A program made the translations under genes and the position numbers. 24,782 nt of DNA from Roseburia sp. CAG:303 (lineage in GTDB: Bacteria; Bacillota; Clostridia; Lachnospirales; Lachnospiraceae). The stretch spans positions 4,884 through 29,665 of the forward strand of contig FR900182.1 of NCBI GenBank assembly GCA_000437755.1. Direction: 5' to 3'. Shown piece by piece: positions 7,208 through 15,583 of this stretch (positions are counted from its first letter, which is position 1; each line of letters starts with the position of its first letter). Under the pieces are notes generated by a model. It saw nothing but the letters and a program-made list of their open reading frames with translations, had not been told where the DNA came from and did no database searches.

Positions 7208-7232
7208 GAGTGCATGAAATAAGAAAGCACTC
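7208..7232 (+). other. Small hairpin after araD
   Basis: GAGTGC (7208-7213) pairs with GCACTC (7227-7232) across a 13-nt A-rich loop. It stands 35 nt after the araD stop and just before the stronger terminator. No T-run follows it. Confidence 0.35.
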
Positions 7233-7238
7233 TCAGGA

Positions 7239-7283
7239 ATTCCCGGAACAAATGAGAAATCACAACGTTTCGGGAATTTTTTT
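7239..7283 (+). terminator. Rho-independent terminator of the araA-araD unit
   Basis: ATTCCCGGAAC (7239-7249) pairs with GTTTCGGGAAT (7267-7277) through one G-U pair, over a 17-nt loop, followed by a run of seven T (7277-7283). The stem and T-run are those of a strong intrinsic terminator. Confidence 0.85.
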
Positions 7284-7366
7284 GCTTTGTTTCCAGGATT
7301 CTTATGAAAACATTCATAAAAAACATGTAAAAATTGTGAAAAAACTATACAAATTAAATATATAAA

Positions 7367-7395
7367 TAGACAATTTGAAGAAAAAGTGCTATAAT
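7367..7395 (+). promoter_or_regulatory. Promoter of the transaldolase/transketolase unit
   Basis: TAGACA (7367-7372, five of six consensus bases), a 17-nt spacer and TATAAT (7390-7395). The upstream DNA (7305-7366) is A/T-rich with A-tracts, as in an UP element. AGGAGG at 7449-7454 serves the transaldolase ATG at 7466, leaving a leader of about 65 nt. Apart from the terminator at its start, the 292-nt gap before the gene holds nothing else I can recognise. Confidence 0.75.
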
Positions 7396-7465
7396 GTATT
7401 TAACTGGATTGGTCGCAAGACGAACTTGTTAAAATAAGAGTAAGAAATAGGAGGAATTTAAGAAA

Positions 7466-8119
7466 ATGAGATTTTTTGTAGACACAGCAAACGTAGAGGA
7501 TATTAAGAAGGCAAATGATATGGGAGTTATTTGTGGCGTTACTACAAATCCATCCCTGATTGCAAAGGAAGGAAGAAACTTCAATGAAGTTATTGCAGAA
7601 ATTGCATCTATCGTAGATGGCCCAATCAGCGGGGAAGTAAAGGCAACAACTGTTGATGCGGAGGGAATGATCGCAGAAGGCAGAGAGATTGCAAAGATTC
7701 ATCCGAACATGGTAGTAAAGATTCCTATGACTGTAGAAGGACTGAAAGCAGTAAAGGTTCTGAATTCAGAAGGCATCAAGACAAACGTAACACTTGTATT
7801 TTCAGCAAATCAGGCACTTCTGGCAGCAAGAGCCGGCGCAACTTATGTATCACCATTCTTAGGCAGACTGGATGACATTTCACAGCCGGGTATCGATTTA
7901 ATCAGACAGATTGCAGAGATTTTTGAAGTAGCAGGTCTTGATACACAGATCATTGCAGCATCCATCAGAAATCCAATTCATGTTACAGACTGTGCATTAG
8001 CAGGTGCTGATATTGCAACTGTACCATACAAGGTAATTGAGCAGATGACAAAGCATCCGCTTACTGATCAGGGAATTGAGAAATTCCAGAAGGATTACAA
8101 GGCAGTATTTGGCGAATAA
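7466..8119 (+). CDS. Transaldolase (TalC/fructose-6-phosphate aldolase family)
   Basis: A 217-residue TIM-barrel enzyme of the short, decameric transaldolase family, close in sequence to the B. subtilis enzyme. MRFFVDTANVEDI (1-13) and GVTTNPSLIAKE (24-35) are family hallmarks. Lys85 in VVKIPMT is the Schiff-base lysine. The blocks NVTLVFSANQALLAARAGA and YVSPFLGRLDD follow, then AASIRNPIHV, which in this subgroup favours transaldolase over fructose-6-phosphate aldolase. It moves a dihydroxyacetone unit between sugar phosphates in the non-oxidative pentose phosphate pathway. The transketolase subunits follow 40 nt downstream, so the three genes likely form one operon that takes up the xylulose 5-phosphate made by AraA/AraD. 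Confidence 0.92.
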   Translation: MRFFVDTANVEDIKKANDMGVICGVTTNPSLIAKEGRNFNEVIAEIASIVDGPISGEVKATTVDAEGMIAEGREIAKIHPNMVVKIPMTVEGLKAVKVLNSEGIKTNVTLVFSANQALLAARAGATYVSPFLGRLDDISQPGIDLIRQIAEIFEVAGLDTQIIAASIRNPIHVTDCALAGADIATVPYKVIEQMTKHPLTDQGIEKFQKDYKAVFGE

Positions 8120-8159
8120 GCCATAGTTTTCAGTAAAATCAGGAAGGAATCAGCATATC

Positions 8160-8999
8160 ATGAATAATTTAGAACTTCAGAAAACAGCCAATGAAGTCAG
8201 AAAAGGCATCGTAACGGCTGTTCATAGTGCGAAGGCAGGACATCCGGGTGGTTCGCTTTCCGCAGCAGATATATTTACATACCTCTATTTTGAAGAGATG
8301 AACATTGACCCGAAAAACCCGAAGAAAGAAGACCGTGACAGATTTGTTTTATCAAAGGGACATACCGCACCTGGTCTGTATTCCGCACTGGCCCAGAGAG
8401 GATATTTCCCGGTAGAAGATTTAAAAACACTTCGTCATCTCGGATCTTATCTGCAGGGTCACCCTGATATGAAACATATTCCGGGTGTGGACATGTCATC
8501 AGGTTCTCTCGGACAGGGAATTTCTGCAGCAGCCGGCATGGCACTTTCTGCAAAATTAAGCGGTGACAGCTACAGAGTATATACCCTGCTTGGAGATGGT
8601 GAGATTCAGGAAGGTCAGGTATGGGAAGCCTCAATGTTTGCAGGACACAGAAAGTTAGACAATCTGGTTGTTATGGTAGATAACAACGGACTCCAGATTG
8701 ATGGAAAGATTGAAGATGTATGCTCTCCGTACCCAATCGGCGATAAATTCAAAGCATTTAATTTCCATGTGATTGAAAACGTGGACGCACATGATTTTGA
8801 TGCCATCAGAGCAGCATTTGAAGAAGCAAAGGCAACAAAAGGTATGCCAACTGCTATTATCTTTAAGAGTGTAAAAGGCAAGGGTGTATCCTTCATGGAG
8901 AATAATGCCGGATGGCATGGAAAAGCTCCAAATGATGAAGAATATGAAACCGCAATGGCAGAATTAGAGAAGGCAGGTGAAGCATTATGTCAGAAGTAA
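8160..8999 (+). CDS. Transketolase, N-terminal (thiamine-pyrophosphate) subunit
   Basis: A 279-residue protein that covers only the first third of a classic transketolase. His28 in AGHPGGSLS and His68 in SKGHTAPGL are substrate or cofactor-contacting histidines. The thiamine diphosphate/Mg2+ motif starts at GDGEIQEGQ (145-153) and ends at VDNNGLQIDG (173-182). Many anaerobes split the enzyme into two genes; the partner begins inside the end of this one (13-nt overlap), so the subunits are probably made in equal amounts by translational coupling. The reaction transfers a two-carbon unit from xylulose 5-phosphate to ribose 5-phosphate or erythrose 4-phosphate. AGGAAGG at 8141-8147 is the SD. 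Confidence 0.93.
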   Translation: MNNLELQKTANEVRKGIVTAVHSAKAGHPGGSLSAADIFTYLYFEEMNIDPKNPKKEDRDRFVLSKGHTAPGLYSALAQRGYFPVEDLKTLRHLGSYLQGHPDMKHIPGVDMSSGSLGQGISAAAGMALSAKLSGDSYRVYTLLGDGEIQEGQVWEASMFAGHRKLDNLVVMVDNNGLQIDGKIEDVCSPYPIGDKFKAFNFHVIENVDAHDFDAIRAAFEEAKATKGMPTAIIFKSVKGKGVSFMENNAGWHGKAPNDEEYETAMAELEKAGEALCQK

Positions 9000-9925
9000 A
9001 GAAGATTGCAACCAGAGAAAGTTACGGAAACGCACTTGTAGAGATGGGTGCAATATATGATAATTTAGTCGTTCTTGACGCTGACCTTGCTGCAGCTACA
9101 AAGACCGGAATCTTTAAGAAAGCATATCCTGAAAGACATATCGACTGCGGTATTGCAGAATGTAATATGGTAGGTGTCGCAGCAGGACTTGCAGCAACGG
9201 GCAAGATTCCATTTGTCAGCTCTTTCGCCATGTTTGCGGCAGGACGTGCATTTGAGCAGGTTCGTAACTCTGTAGGATATCCGAAGTTAAATGTAAAGAT
9301 CGGAGCAACCCATGCCGGAATATCAGTCGGCGAAGATGGAGCAACCCACCAGTGTAATGAAGATATTGCACTGATGAGAACCATTCCTGGAATGGTAGTA
9401 ATCAATCCTTCCGATGATGTGGAGGCAAGAGCAGCAGTGAAAGCAGCTATTGAACATCAGGGACCAGTATACTTAAGATTCGGAAGACTTGCGACTCCAG
9501 TCATCAATGACAGATCGGATTATAAGTTTGAACTTGGCAAAGGTGTTGTATTAAGAGAAGGTAAAGACGTAACCATTATTGCAACCGGACTTTGTGTGGC
9601 AGAAAGCCTTGCAGCGGCAGATATGCTTGAAAAGGACGGAATCAGTGCAAAAGTAATTAATATCCACACGATCAAGCCTCTTGATGAAGAACTGGTAATT
9701 GCAGCAGCAAAAGAAACAGGAAAGGTCGTTACAGTAGAAGAACATTCTGTAATCGGCGGACTTGGAAGTGCAGTCTGCGATTGCTTAAGCGAAAAATGTC
9801 CGACAAAGGTATTAAAGGTCGGTGTCAATGATACATTTGGCGAATCCGGTCCTGCAGTCCAGCTCATCCACAAATATGGTCTGGATGCAGAAGGAATTTA
9901 TACAAAAGTAAAAGCATTTGTATAG
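8987..9925 (+). CDS. Transketolase, C-terminal (pyrimidine-binding) subunit
   Basis: This 312-residue protein supplies the middle and C-terminal domains of transketolase. Glu58 in GIAECNM is the conserved glutamate that activates the thiamine aminopyrimidine ring. The PYR domain continues through SFAMFAAGRAFEQVR, GATHAGISVGEDGATHQ and EDIALMRTIPGM. The C-terminal domain starts near residue 185 (VTIIATGLCV) and includes VEEHSVIGGLGSAV. It overlaps the N-terminal subunit by 13 nt and lies just before a strong terminator, so it ends the transaldolase-transketolase operon. The pair links the arabinose route to fructose 6-phosphate and glyceraldehyde 3-phosphate. Confidence 0.93.
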   Translation: MSEVKKIATRESYGNALVEMGAIYDNLVVLDADLAAATKTGIFKKAYPERHIDCGIAECNMVGVAAGLAATGKIPFVSSFAMFAAGRAFEQVRNSVGYPKLNVKIGATHAGISVGEDGATHQCNEDIALMRTIPGMVVINPSDDVEARAAVKAAIEHQGPVYLRFGRLATPVINDRSDYKFELGKGVVLREGKDVTIIATGLCVAESLAAADMLEKDGISAKVINIHTIKPLDEELVIAAAKETGKVVTVEEHSVIGGLGSAVCDCLSEKCPTKVLKVGVNDTFGESGPAVQLIHKYGLDAEGIYTKVKAFV

Positions 9926-9978
9926 GCAACAGGAAAACAGATGGTCATGAAATAAAGATAGTGTTTTCAGGCATGTAA

Positions 9979-10004
9979 GGGGTTGGATTTTTCCAGCCCC
10001 TTTT
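9979..10004 (+). terminator. Rho-independent terminator after the transketolase genes
   Basis: GGGGTTGGA (9979-9987) pairs with TCCAGCCCC (9992-10000) through one T-G pair, with a 4-nt TTTT loop and TTTT (10001-10004) after the stem. It makes an early TTG start for the next gene at 10003 unlikely. Confidence 0.88.
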
Positions 10005-10077
10005 GTTCTTCATGATCAGGATTTACCGGGAAGAATATGCCCGGTTTGTGGGAAAGATATTCGGAGAGGAAATCAAT

Positions 10078-10788
10078 ATGCAGGATGTAGAGAAAAGGAT
10101 GTTAAGTGAGATTAGCAGCCAGGTCGGTGATGTTACCATACCGGCAGAATTTTTGGAACAGGCAGAACAGATACAGGGGTTGTTATTGTATTACAGTTAT
10201 GCGATTAAGGAAGTAAGGACAAAACTTGAGATATTAAACGAGGAGCTGGCATTTAAGACAAAGAGGAATCCGATCGAGTCCATCGAATCCAGGGTAAAAA
10301 AGCCGGCAAGCATTATAGAGAAACTGCGAAGAAGAAATTTTCCGGTGTCCGTGGAATCGGTATTTGAGAATCTGCACGACGTTGCCGGAGTAAGGGTAAT
10401 TTGTTCCTTTATTGATGATATTTATGATGTGGCAGAGATGTTTCTGAGTCAGGACGACATTACGTTAATCGAAAAGAAAGATTACATTCAGAATCCGAAG
10501 AGCAACGGTTATCGTTCGCTGCATCTGATTATAGAAGTGCCGGTATTTTTATCGGACAGGACATTGAACATGAAGGTAGAAGTCCAGATCCGGACGATGG
10601 CGATGGATTTCTGGGCGGCACTGGAACATCAGGCAAATTATAAAAAAGGCATCGATGGAATTGACAGTCTGGTTGTGGAACTGACGGATTGTGCCAATAT
10701 TATCAATCAGACGGATCGAAGGATGCAGGAAATATATCACAAAATACAAAAGGTAAAGGGGAGCAGAATAGTTGTAAATGGAAAATAA
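10078..10788 (+). CDS. relQ: RelQ-type small alarmone synthetase (GTP pyrophosphokinase family)
   Basis: ATG at 10078 follows GGAGAGGA (10063-10070) with 7-nt spacing and gives 236 residues, slightly longer than B. subtilis YjbM (211). It is a stand-alone RelA/SpoT synthetase domain without hydrolase or regulatory domains. Visible motifs are KRNPIESIESRVKKPASI (62-79), HDVAGVRVIC (100-109), KDYIQNPKSNGYRSLHL (134-150) and EVQIRTMAMDFWAALEHQ (168-185). The last two include residues that bind ATP/GTP and carry out pyrophosphate transfer. It makes (p)ppGpp or pGpp, a starvation signal that slows ribosome and nucleotide synthesis. An in-frame TTG at 10003 falls inside the preceding terminator and was rejected as the start. 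Confidence 0.92.
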   Translation: MQDVEKRMLSEISSQVGDVTIPAEFLEQAEQIQGLLLYYSYAIKEVRTKLEILNEELAFKTKRNPIESIESRVKKPASIIEKLRRRNFPVSVESVFENLHDVAGVRVICSFIDDIYDVAEMFLSQDDITLIEKKDYIQNPKSNGYRSLHLIIEVPVFLSDRTLNMKVEVQIRTMAMDFWAALEHQANYKKGIDGIDSLVVELTDCANIINQTDRRMQEIYHKIQKVKGSRIVVNGK

Positions 10789-10845
10789 GAAGAACTGCTT
10801 TTTGACCATGTGCGGATGGAATATTAAGCATTGAGGTGGGGACAG

Positions 10846-10881
10846 ATGAGATTATCGACGGATAAGAGAGGACCGGAATGA
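10846..10881 (+). CDS. Possible 11-codon leader ORF ahead of the pseudouridine synthase
   Basis: A strong SD-like run, GAGGTGGGG (10833-10841), precedes ATG at 10846. The ORF encodes MRLSTDKRGPE and its TGA (10879-10881) overlaps the next ATG (10878-10880) in an ATGA arrangement. It may be a translational coupling leader; it may equally be chance. Confidence 0.22.
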   Translation: MRLSTDKRGPE

Positions 10882-11567
10882 AACTATTATATGAAGACAA
10901 AGAAATAATTGTATGTGAGAAACCGGCAGGAACTGCATCGCAGAATGAACGCGGATTTGCAGCCGATATGGTAAGCCTGCTGATGACACATGAAAAAGAA
11001 AGTGGAGTGAAACAGCCGTATATCGGTGTTGTCCACCGACTGGATAAAATGGTCGGTGGAGTGATGGTATATGCAAAAAATAAATCGGCGGCGGCGAATT
11101 TATCGAAACAGATTGCACAACATAAAGTTAAGAAAAAATATTATGCTGTAGTCATGGGAATCCCGGAAGCACAGAATGGTGTGATGGAAGATTATCTGGT
11201 GCGTGACGGCAGGACAAATACTTCAGGAATAGCCGGTAAAAATGAAAAAGATGCAAAGTCGGCAAAACTGGAATATCGTGTTTTGAAAACAAAAGAAATA
11301 ACTTCCGGCGGGACAGACATTACCTGTTCCCTGCTGGAGGTGGAACTGTTCACCGGCAGACATCATCAGATCCGGGTGCAGATGGCATCACGGGGACTTC
11401 CGTTGTACGGGGACAGAAAGTACAATCCGGACGGAAAAATATTGCCGGCATACCGGAACATCGGGTTGTACTCGCATCTGCTTGGTTTTTCGCATCCGGT
11501 CACAGGAAAATGGATGGAATATCAGGCTTCTCCGGAGAGTGGAATCTTTTTGGAAATGATAGAATAA
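10878..11567 (+). CDS. RluA-family pseudouridine synthase
   Basis: A 229-residue RNA-modifying enzyme. The start is set by AGAGGA just upstream of ATG 10878. LYEDKEIIVCEKPAG (4-18) is the usual start of RluA-type catalytic domains. VVHRLDKMVGGVMVYAK (51-67) contains the catalytic Asp56; the common HRLD-x-x-T/V-S/E-G form is slightly altered. KKYYAVV and ELFTGRHHQIRVQM (family TGR-HQIR motif), then GLPLYGDRKY, complete the fold. No S4 domain is present, as in short single-domain members. It turns a specific uridine in rRNA or tRNA into pseudouridine; the target cannot be read from the sequence. Confidence 0.9.
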   Translation: MKLLYEDKEIIVCEKPAGTASQNERGFAADMVSLLMTHEKESGVKQPYIGVVHRLDKMVGGVMVYAKNKSAAANLSKQIAQHKVKKKYYAVVMGIPEAQNGVMEDYLVRDGRTNTSGIAGKNEKDAKSAKLEYRVLKTKEITSGGTDITCSLLEVELFTGRHHQIRVQMASRGLPLYGDRKYNPDGKILPAYRNIGLYSHLLGFSHPVTGKWMEYQASPESGIFLEMIE

Positions 11568-11624
11568 TATTTTGCGGATATGCCCATACTTACAATAATA
11601 GTTCAGGCAGAGAGGAGTGTAAGT

Positions 11625-12683
11625 ATGGAAGGACATATTGGGCAGCAAAACAGAAAAAAACTGAAATATCTTCTTATTCCGGCAGGAATTATACTGGTTT
11701 CCTATCTTTTCTTCCGCTATCTTTTTCCTCTGGTCTGGCCGCTTGTGGTAAGCATGCTGCTGGCACTTATGGTATATCCGCTGGTAAATTTCTTTGAGAA
11801 AAAAATACGGATTAACCGCATGATTAGCACGGTTCTGTTATTGCTCCTGTTTGTGTTCCTGATCGGGGCGGGACTGGTCTTTGTCCTGCAGAAACTGCTG
11901 CAGCAAGTACAGATGCTGGCGGATAATTATGAATATTATGAGGACTGCATGAGTACGGCAGTAACACAGGTATGCTGCAAGGTAGAAGAAACCTTCGGGA
12001 TACAGGATGGTTCTGTTGTTACCATGTTAAATGACGGAATCAATGATTTCTTCGGAAAGATAAACCGGACGGTGATGAAGTTCGTGCTTGGAATCTCCAT
12101 ACCTGCAGTAAGAAGTATGATAGATGCCGTGATTGCGGCGGCGGTGATGATTGTTACTTTCTTTCTGTTTGTCAAAGATATGGAAAAAATAAAGAGATGG
12201 GCGGCGGAGTCTGTGATTGGAAAAGAACTCCGCTTTTTCTACCGGAGATTCTGTCTGATATGCAGGGCATATATCCGTGCACAGATCATTATTATGGTAG
12301 TTGTGGCGGCGGTTAGTGTGGCAGGACTGATGTTAGCCGGGAATAAATATGCGTGGATTGTCGGAATCAGTGTCGGGGTATTGGATGCACTTCCGCTGTT
12401 CGGGGCGGGGCTGATCCTGATTCCCTTAACCATTGTAGCAGTCATTCAGGGTAAACTGACCAAAGCTGCGATTCTATTTACGGCATTTATCGCCTGCTAT
12501 TTTGCAAGGGAGTTTTTAGAACCGAAACTCATGGGAGAAAAGACCGGTGTCGGGGCATTGCCGGCCCTCGCCGGAATCTATGTTGGCTACAGGCTGTTTG
12601 GATTTATCGGAATGTTTGCCGGAATTTTTACGGTCATGGTATTGTTCGATATTATGAAAAGGCTGGGGCAGAAAGATTTATAA
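11625..12683 (+). CDS. AI-2E/YtvI-like family membrane permease
   Basis: The ATG at 11625 has AGAGGAG (11611-11617) 7 nt upstream and is preferred over ATG 11580, which has no SD; this gives 352 residues. About eight membrane segments can be seen: two near the N-terminus (about 14-33 and 33-52), one at about 63-86, one at about 160-180, then several in the C-terminal half with glycine-rich loops such as VGVLDALPLFGAGLILIP and GEKTGVGALPALAGIYVGYRLFG, both typical of the AI-2E family. The YtvI branch is known from sporulating Firmicutes. The true substrate is uncertain, since the family includes Na+/H+ antiporters as well as the AI-2 exporter TqsA. It lies 57 nt after the pseudouridine synthase. 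Confidence 0.85.
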   Translation: MEGHIGQQNRKKLKYLLIPAGIILVSYLFFRYLFPLVWPLVVSMLLALMVYPLVNFFEKKIRINRMISTVLLLLLFVFLIGAGLVFVLQKLLQQVQMLADNYEYYEDCMSTAVTQVCCKVEETFGIQDGSVVTMLNDGINDFFGKINRTVMKFVLGISIPAVRSMIDAVIAAAVMIVTFFLFVKDMEKIKRWAAESVIGKELRFFYRRFCLICRAYIRAQIIIMVVVAAVSVAGLMLAGNKYAWIVGISVGVLDALPLFGAGLILIPLTIVAVIQGKLTKAAILFTAFIACYFAREFLEPKLMGEKTGVGALPALAGIYVGYRLFGFIGMFAGIFTVMVLFDIMKRLGQKDL

Positions 12684-12759
12684 AAACTTAACTATGCAGA
12701 GCTGATTGTATGTGTTAAAATTCAGATAAGACATTATTAACAGGATTTTGGTGGAGAAT

Positions 12760-14244
12760 ATGAAATATCATACAAGATTAAAGATTGCATTTGTTATTAT
12801 TCTGGTTTTTCCTATTATATTGCTCGTTATGAGTTATGGAATGTTTGGAAAATCCCAGTTGGAAACGATTGAGAAAAACTATGGCATCGATATGGACGGT
12901 TACAAGAACTGGTTCGATACGACCATGGTTATGGATAAGATATCCAAAAAGACACAGGAAGAGATCCAGCAGGCAATTCAGAATGGAAAATTTGAAGAGG
13001 ACTATCTGGACTATGTGGATCAACTGAATGAAAAACAGTCGAAGATTTATTCCTATCTGGTGGTATATGACAGGGATAAATTCACTTACATCGGAATACC
13101 CGACAGCATGTCGTCCAATATTCTGGTAGGACTGCCCGTCATATCCGAAGAAGACGAACTGTGGAACAACGGTATTCTGTCCGGAGATACGGAGAAATAT
13201 CTGGTCTATCCGAATTACGTTGCACATAAAGATGGAACGTGGGGAATTGTCTACCTGTTAGCCGAGACGAACCGTATGCTTCCGGAAGTACAGGATTATC
13301 TGGTAAGTTTCAGAATCATGAGCCTGGTTATCATTGCACTTATGGTTGTATGTCTGATTATCTGGGCGGATAAATGTTTCTTTGCACCAATGCGGAAGCT
13401 GCGTAAAGCCATGAAAACCATCACGGAAGGAAATCTTGCGTGTGAGGTAAAAGAGGACTACGAGGAAGAACTCGGTGGTCTGTGCAGGGATTTTGAAAAT
13501 ATGCGTATCCATCTGAAAGAAGCCATTGATGATAAGATGCGGTATGACAGGGATACGAAAGAGCTGATCAGCAATATTTCCCATGATTTAAAGACGCCGC
13601 TGACCACGATCAAAGGATATGTGGAAGGAATTCTGGACGGAGTAGCGGATTCACCGGATAAAATGGACAGATACTTAAAAACTGTCTATAATAAAGCAAA
13701 CGATATGGAACGTCTGATAGGCGAACTTACCTTGTATTCCAAGATAGATACGAACGAGATTCCGTATAATTTTATTAAAATCAATGTGAAGGCATATTTT
13801 GATGACTGTGCGGAAGAGATCCGGACGGAGCTGGAGAGCCGGAACTTCGTACTGACCTATCTGAATTATGTTCCGGATGATGTCTGTCTGATCGCCGATC
13901 CGGAGCAGCTTTACCGGGTCATTAATAACATTATCAGTAATTCTATTAAATACAATAACAAAGCACGCGGTGTCATCAATATCCGTGTCCGGGAAGAAAA
14001 GGAATATATCCATCTCGAGATAGAGGATAACGGGCAGGGAGTATCACCGGAAGAAGCTGGCCGTATTTTTGAACGTTTTTACCGGACGGACGCATCGAGA
14101 AATTCCAGAACCGGAGGAAGCGGAATCGGTCTGTCCATTGTCAAGAAGATTGTCGAGGCACATGGAGGCACGATCTGGGCAGTCAGCAATAAAAATGTGG
14201 GACTGACTATGCATATATTATTAAGAAAAGAAGCCCATGCATAA
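12760..14244 (+). CDS. Membrane sensor histidine kinase
   Basis: Two starts are possible: TTG 12748 and ATG 12760. I prefer ATG (494 residues, GGTGG at 12750-12754). Order: TM1 at about 9-28; an extracellular sensor region about 30-180 with no domain I recognise; TM2 about 187-203; HAMP about 205-258; HisKA with phospho-acceptor His275 in ISNISHDLKTPLTTIKGY; HATPase_c with N-box NNIISNSIKYNN, DNGQGV, a FERFYRTD F-box and GGSGIGLSIVK. It phosphorylates itself in response to an outside signal and passes the phosphate to the response regulator 19 nt downstream. The kinase-first gene order is the reverse of the common one for OmpR-type pairs. The signal is unknown. Confidence 0.92.
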   Translation: MKYHTRLKIAFVIILVFPIILLVMSYGMFGKSQLETIEKNYGIDMDGYKNWFDTTMVMDKISKKTQEEIQQAIQNGKFEEDYLDYVDQLNEKQSKIYSYLVVYDRDKFTYIGIPDSMSSNILVGLPVISEEDELWNNGILSGDTEKYLVYPNYVAHKDGTWGIVYLLAETNRMLPEVQDYLVSFRIMSLVIIALMVVCLIIWADKCFFAPMRKLRKAMKTITEGNLACEVKEDYEEELGGLCRDFENMRIHLKEAIDDKMRYDRDTKELISNISHDLKTPLTTIKGYVEGILDGVADSPDKMDRYLKTVYNKANDMERLIGELTLYSKIDTNEIPYNFIKINVKAYFDDCAEEIRTELESRNFVLTYLNYVPDDVCLIADPEQLYRVINNIISNSIKYNNKARGVINIRVREEKEYIHLEIEDNGQGVSPEEAGRIFERFYRTDASRNSRTGGSGIGLSIVKKIVEAHGGTIWAVSNKNVGLTMHILLRKEAHA

Positions 14245-14263
14245 GACTGGAGGATAAGCAAGA

Positions 14264-14959
14264 ATGGAAGCAAAGAAAATATTAATCGTAGAGGACGAAG
14301 AAAGCATCGCAGAACTGGAAAAAGATTATCTCGAAATAAACGGCTTCAGCGTTGCCATTGAGACAGATGGAACTGCCGGACTGGAACGGACATTCTCAGA
14401 GAATTTTGATCTGTACATTCTCGATCTGATGCTGCCGGGAACGGACGGTTTTGAGATTTGCAAAAGCATCCGGGAACGTTTTGACAAGCCGGTGCTGATG
14501 GTGTCAGCCAAAAAAGATGATATCGATAAGATTCGCGGACTGGGACTGGGAGCGGATGACTATATCACAAAGCCGTTCAGTCCGAGTGAACTCGTAGCCA
14601 GGGTAAAAGCACATATGGCACGATATGAACGTCTGATTGGAAAGAACCAGGAAGAAAACGACATTATCGAAATCCGTGGAATCCGGATTGATAAGACGGC
14701 AAGAAGAGTATATGTAAATGGAGATGAGAAAACTCTTACGACAAAAGAATTTGACCTGCTCACCTTTCTTGCATCACATCCAAATCATGTGTATACAAAG
14801 GATGAACTTTTCCGTGAAATCTGGGATATGGAATCTATCGGTGATATCGCCACGGTTACGGTTCATATCAAGAAAATCAGGGAAAAGATAGAATACGACA
14901 CGTCAAAGCCACAGTATATAGAAACCATCTGGGGCGTGGGATATCGGTTCAGAGTGTAG
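14264..14959 (+). CDS. OmpR/PhoB-family response regulator
   Basis: A 231-residue two-domain regulator. The receiver (1-120) has the acidic pair in VEDEE (9-13), phospho-acceptor Asp54 in YILDLMLPG, the switch Ser in MVSAK and Lys in ITKPFSPSEL. The C-terminal winged helix (about 133-231) contains LTTKEFDLLTFLASHP, VTVHIKKIREKIE (recognition helix) and YIETIWGVGYRFRV, the standard OmpR-type end. GGAGG at 14249-14253 is the SD. It forms a two-component system with the kinase just upstream. It probably shares a transcript with the flavin reductase-like gene 31 nt downstream. Confidence 0.95.
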   Translation: MEAKKILIVEDEESIAELEKDYLEINGFSVAIETDGTAGLERTFSENFDLYILDLMLPGTDGFEICKSIRERFDKPVLMVSAKKDDIDKIRGLGLGADDYITKPFSPSELVARVKAHMARYERLIGKNQEENDIIEIRGIRIDKTARRVYVNGDEKTLTTKEFDLLTFLASHPNHVYTKDELFREIWDMESIGDIATVTVHIKKIREKIEYDTSKPQYIETIWGVGYRFRV

Positions 14960-14990
14960 AAGGCATTGTAGAACAGAACAGGAGGTAACT

Positions 14991-15578
14991 ATGGGAAAAC
15001 AATATTGGAAACCGGGAAATATGTTATATCCGCTTCCGGCAGTGATGGTAAGCTGCAGGCGGCGGGGAGAACGACCGAATATTATCACCGTAGCATGGAG
15101 CGGAACCGTAAACACGGATGTGCCGATGTTATATATATCCGTCCGTAAATCACGCTATTCCTATGATATTCTCAGGGAAACAAGAGAATTCGTGGTCAAT
15201 CTGGTAAATAAGGACTTAACTTATGCGGCTGATTTCTGCGGAGTCAGATCCGGAAGAGATGTGGATAAATTTGCCGAGATGAAGCTGACTGAGCTTCCGT
15301 CAAAGAATATCAAAGCACCTGGAATCGCAGAAAGTCCGGTAAATATCGAGTGCCGGGTCAAAAAGATTATGCCGCTTGGCAGCCATGATATGTTCCTTGC
15401 CGAAGTCGTGGGTGTCACCGTGGACGATAAATATATGGACGAAAAAGGAAAATTCAATTTAAACCGTTCCGGACTGATTGCATATTCGCATGGTGAATAT
15501 TTTGAATTAGGCAAAAAAATCGGAAAATTTGGATATTCTGTGCAGAAGCCTGGCAGGAAAAAGAAGAAGTGGGGGTAA
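14991..15578 (+). CDS. Flavin reductase-like (FMN-binding) protein
   Basis: A 195-residue flavin-reductase-domain protein with AGGAGGT just ahead of ATG 14991. MLYPLPAVMVSC (11-22), the NIITVAWSGTVNTDVPMLYIS stretch (30-50) and REFVVNL match the FMN-binding split-barrel fold. The middle segment with CGVRSGRDVDKFA and the end with LIAYSHGEYFELG are common in clostridial members. Such proteins bind FMN and may pass electrons to a partner; the actual reaction is unknown. The gene ends in a lysine-rich tail, and its last bases overlap possible early starts of the following ATPase gene. Confidence 0.83.
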   Translation: MGKQYWKPGNMLYPLPAVMVSCRRRGERPNIITVAWSGTVNTDVPMLYISVRKSRYSYDILRETREFVVNLVNKDLTYAADFCGVRSGRDVDKFAEMKLTELPSKNIKAPGIAESPVNIECRVKKIMPLGSHDMFLAEVVGVTVDDKYMDEKGKFNLNRSGLIAYSHGEYFELGKKIGKFGYSVQKPGRKKKKWG

Positions 15579-15583
15579 TGCAT

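Noticed and set aside
10003..10077. N-terminal extension of relQ from TTG 10003
   Set aside because: It begins inside the preceding terminator, and ATG 10078 has a good SD and fits family length.
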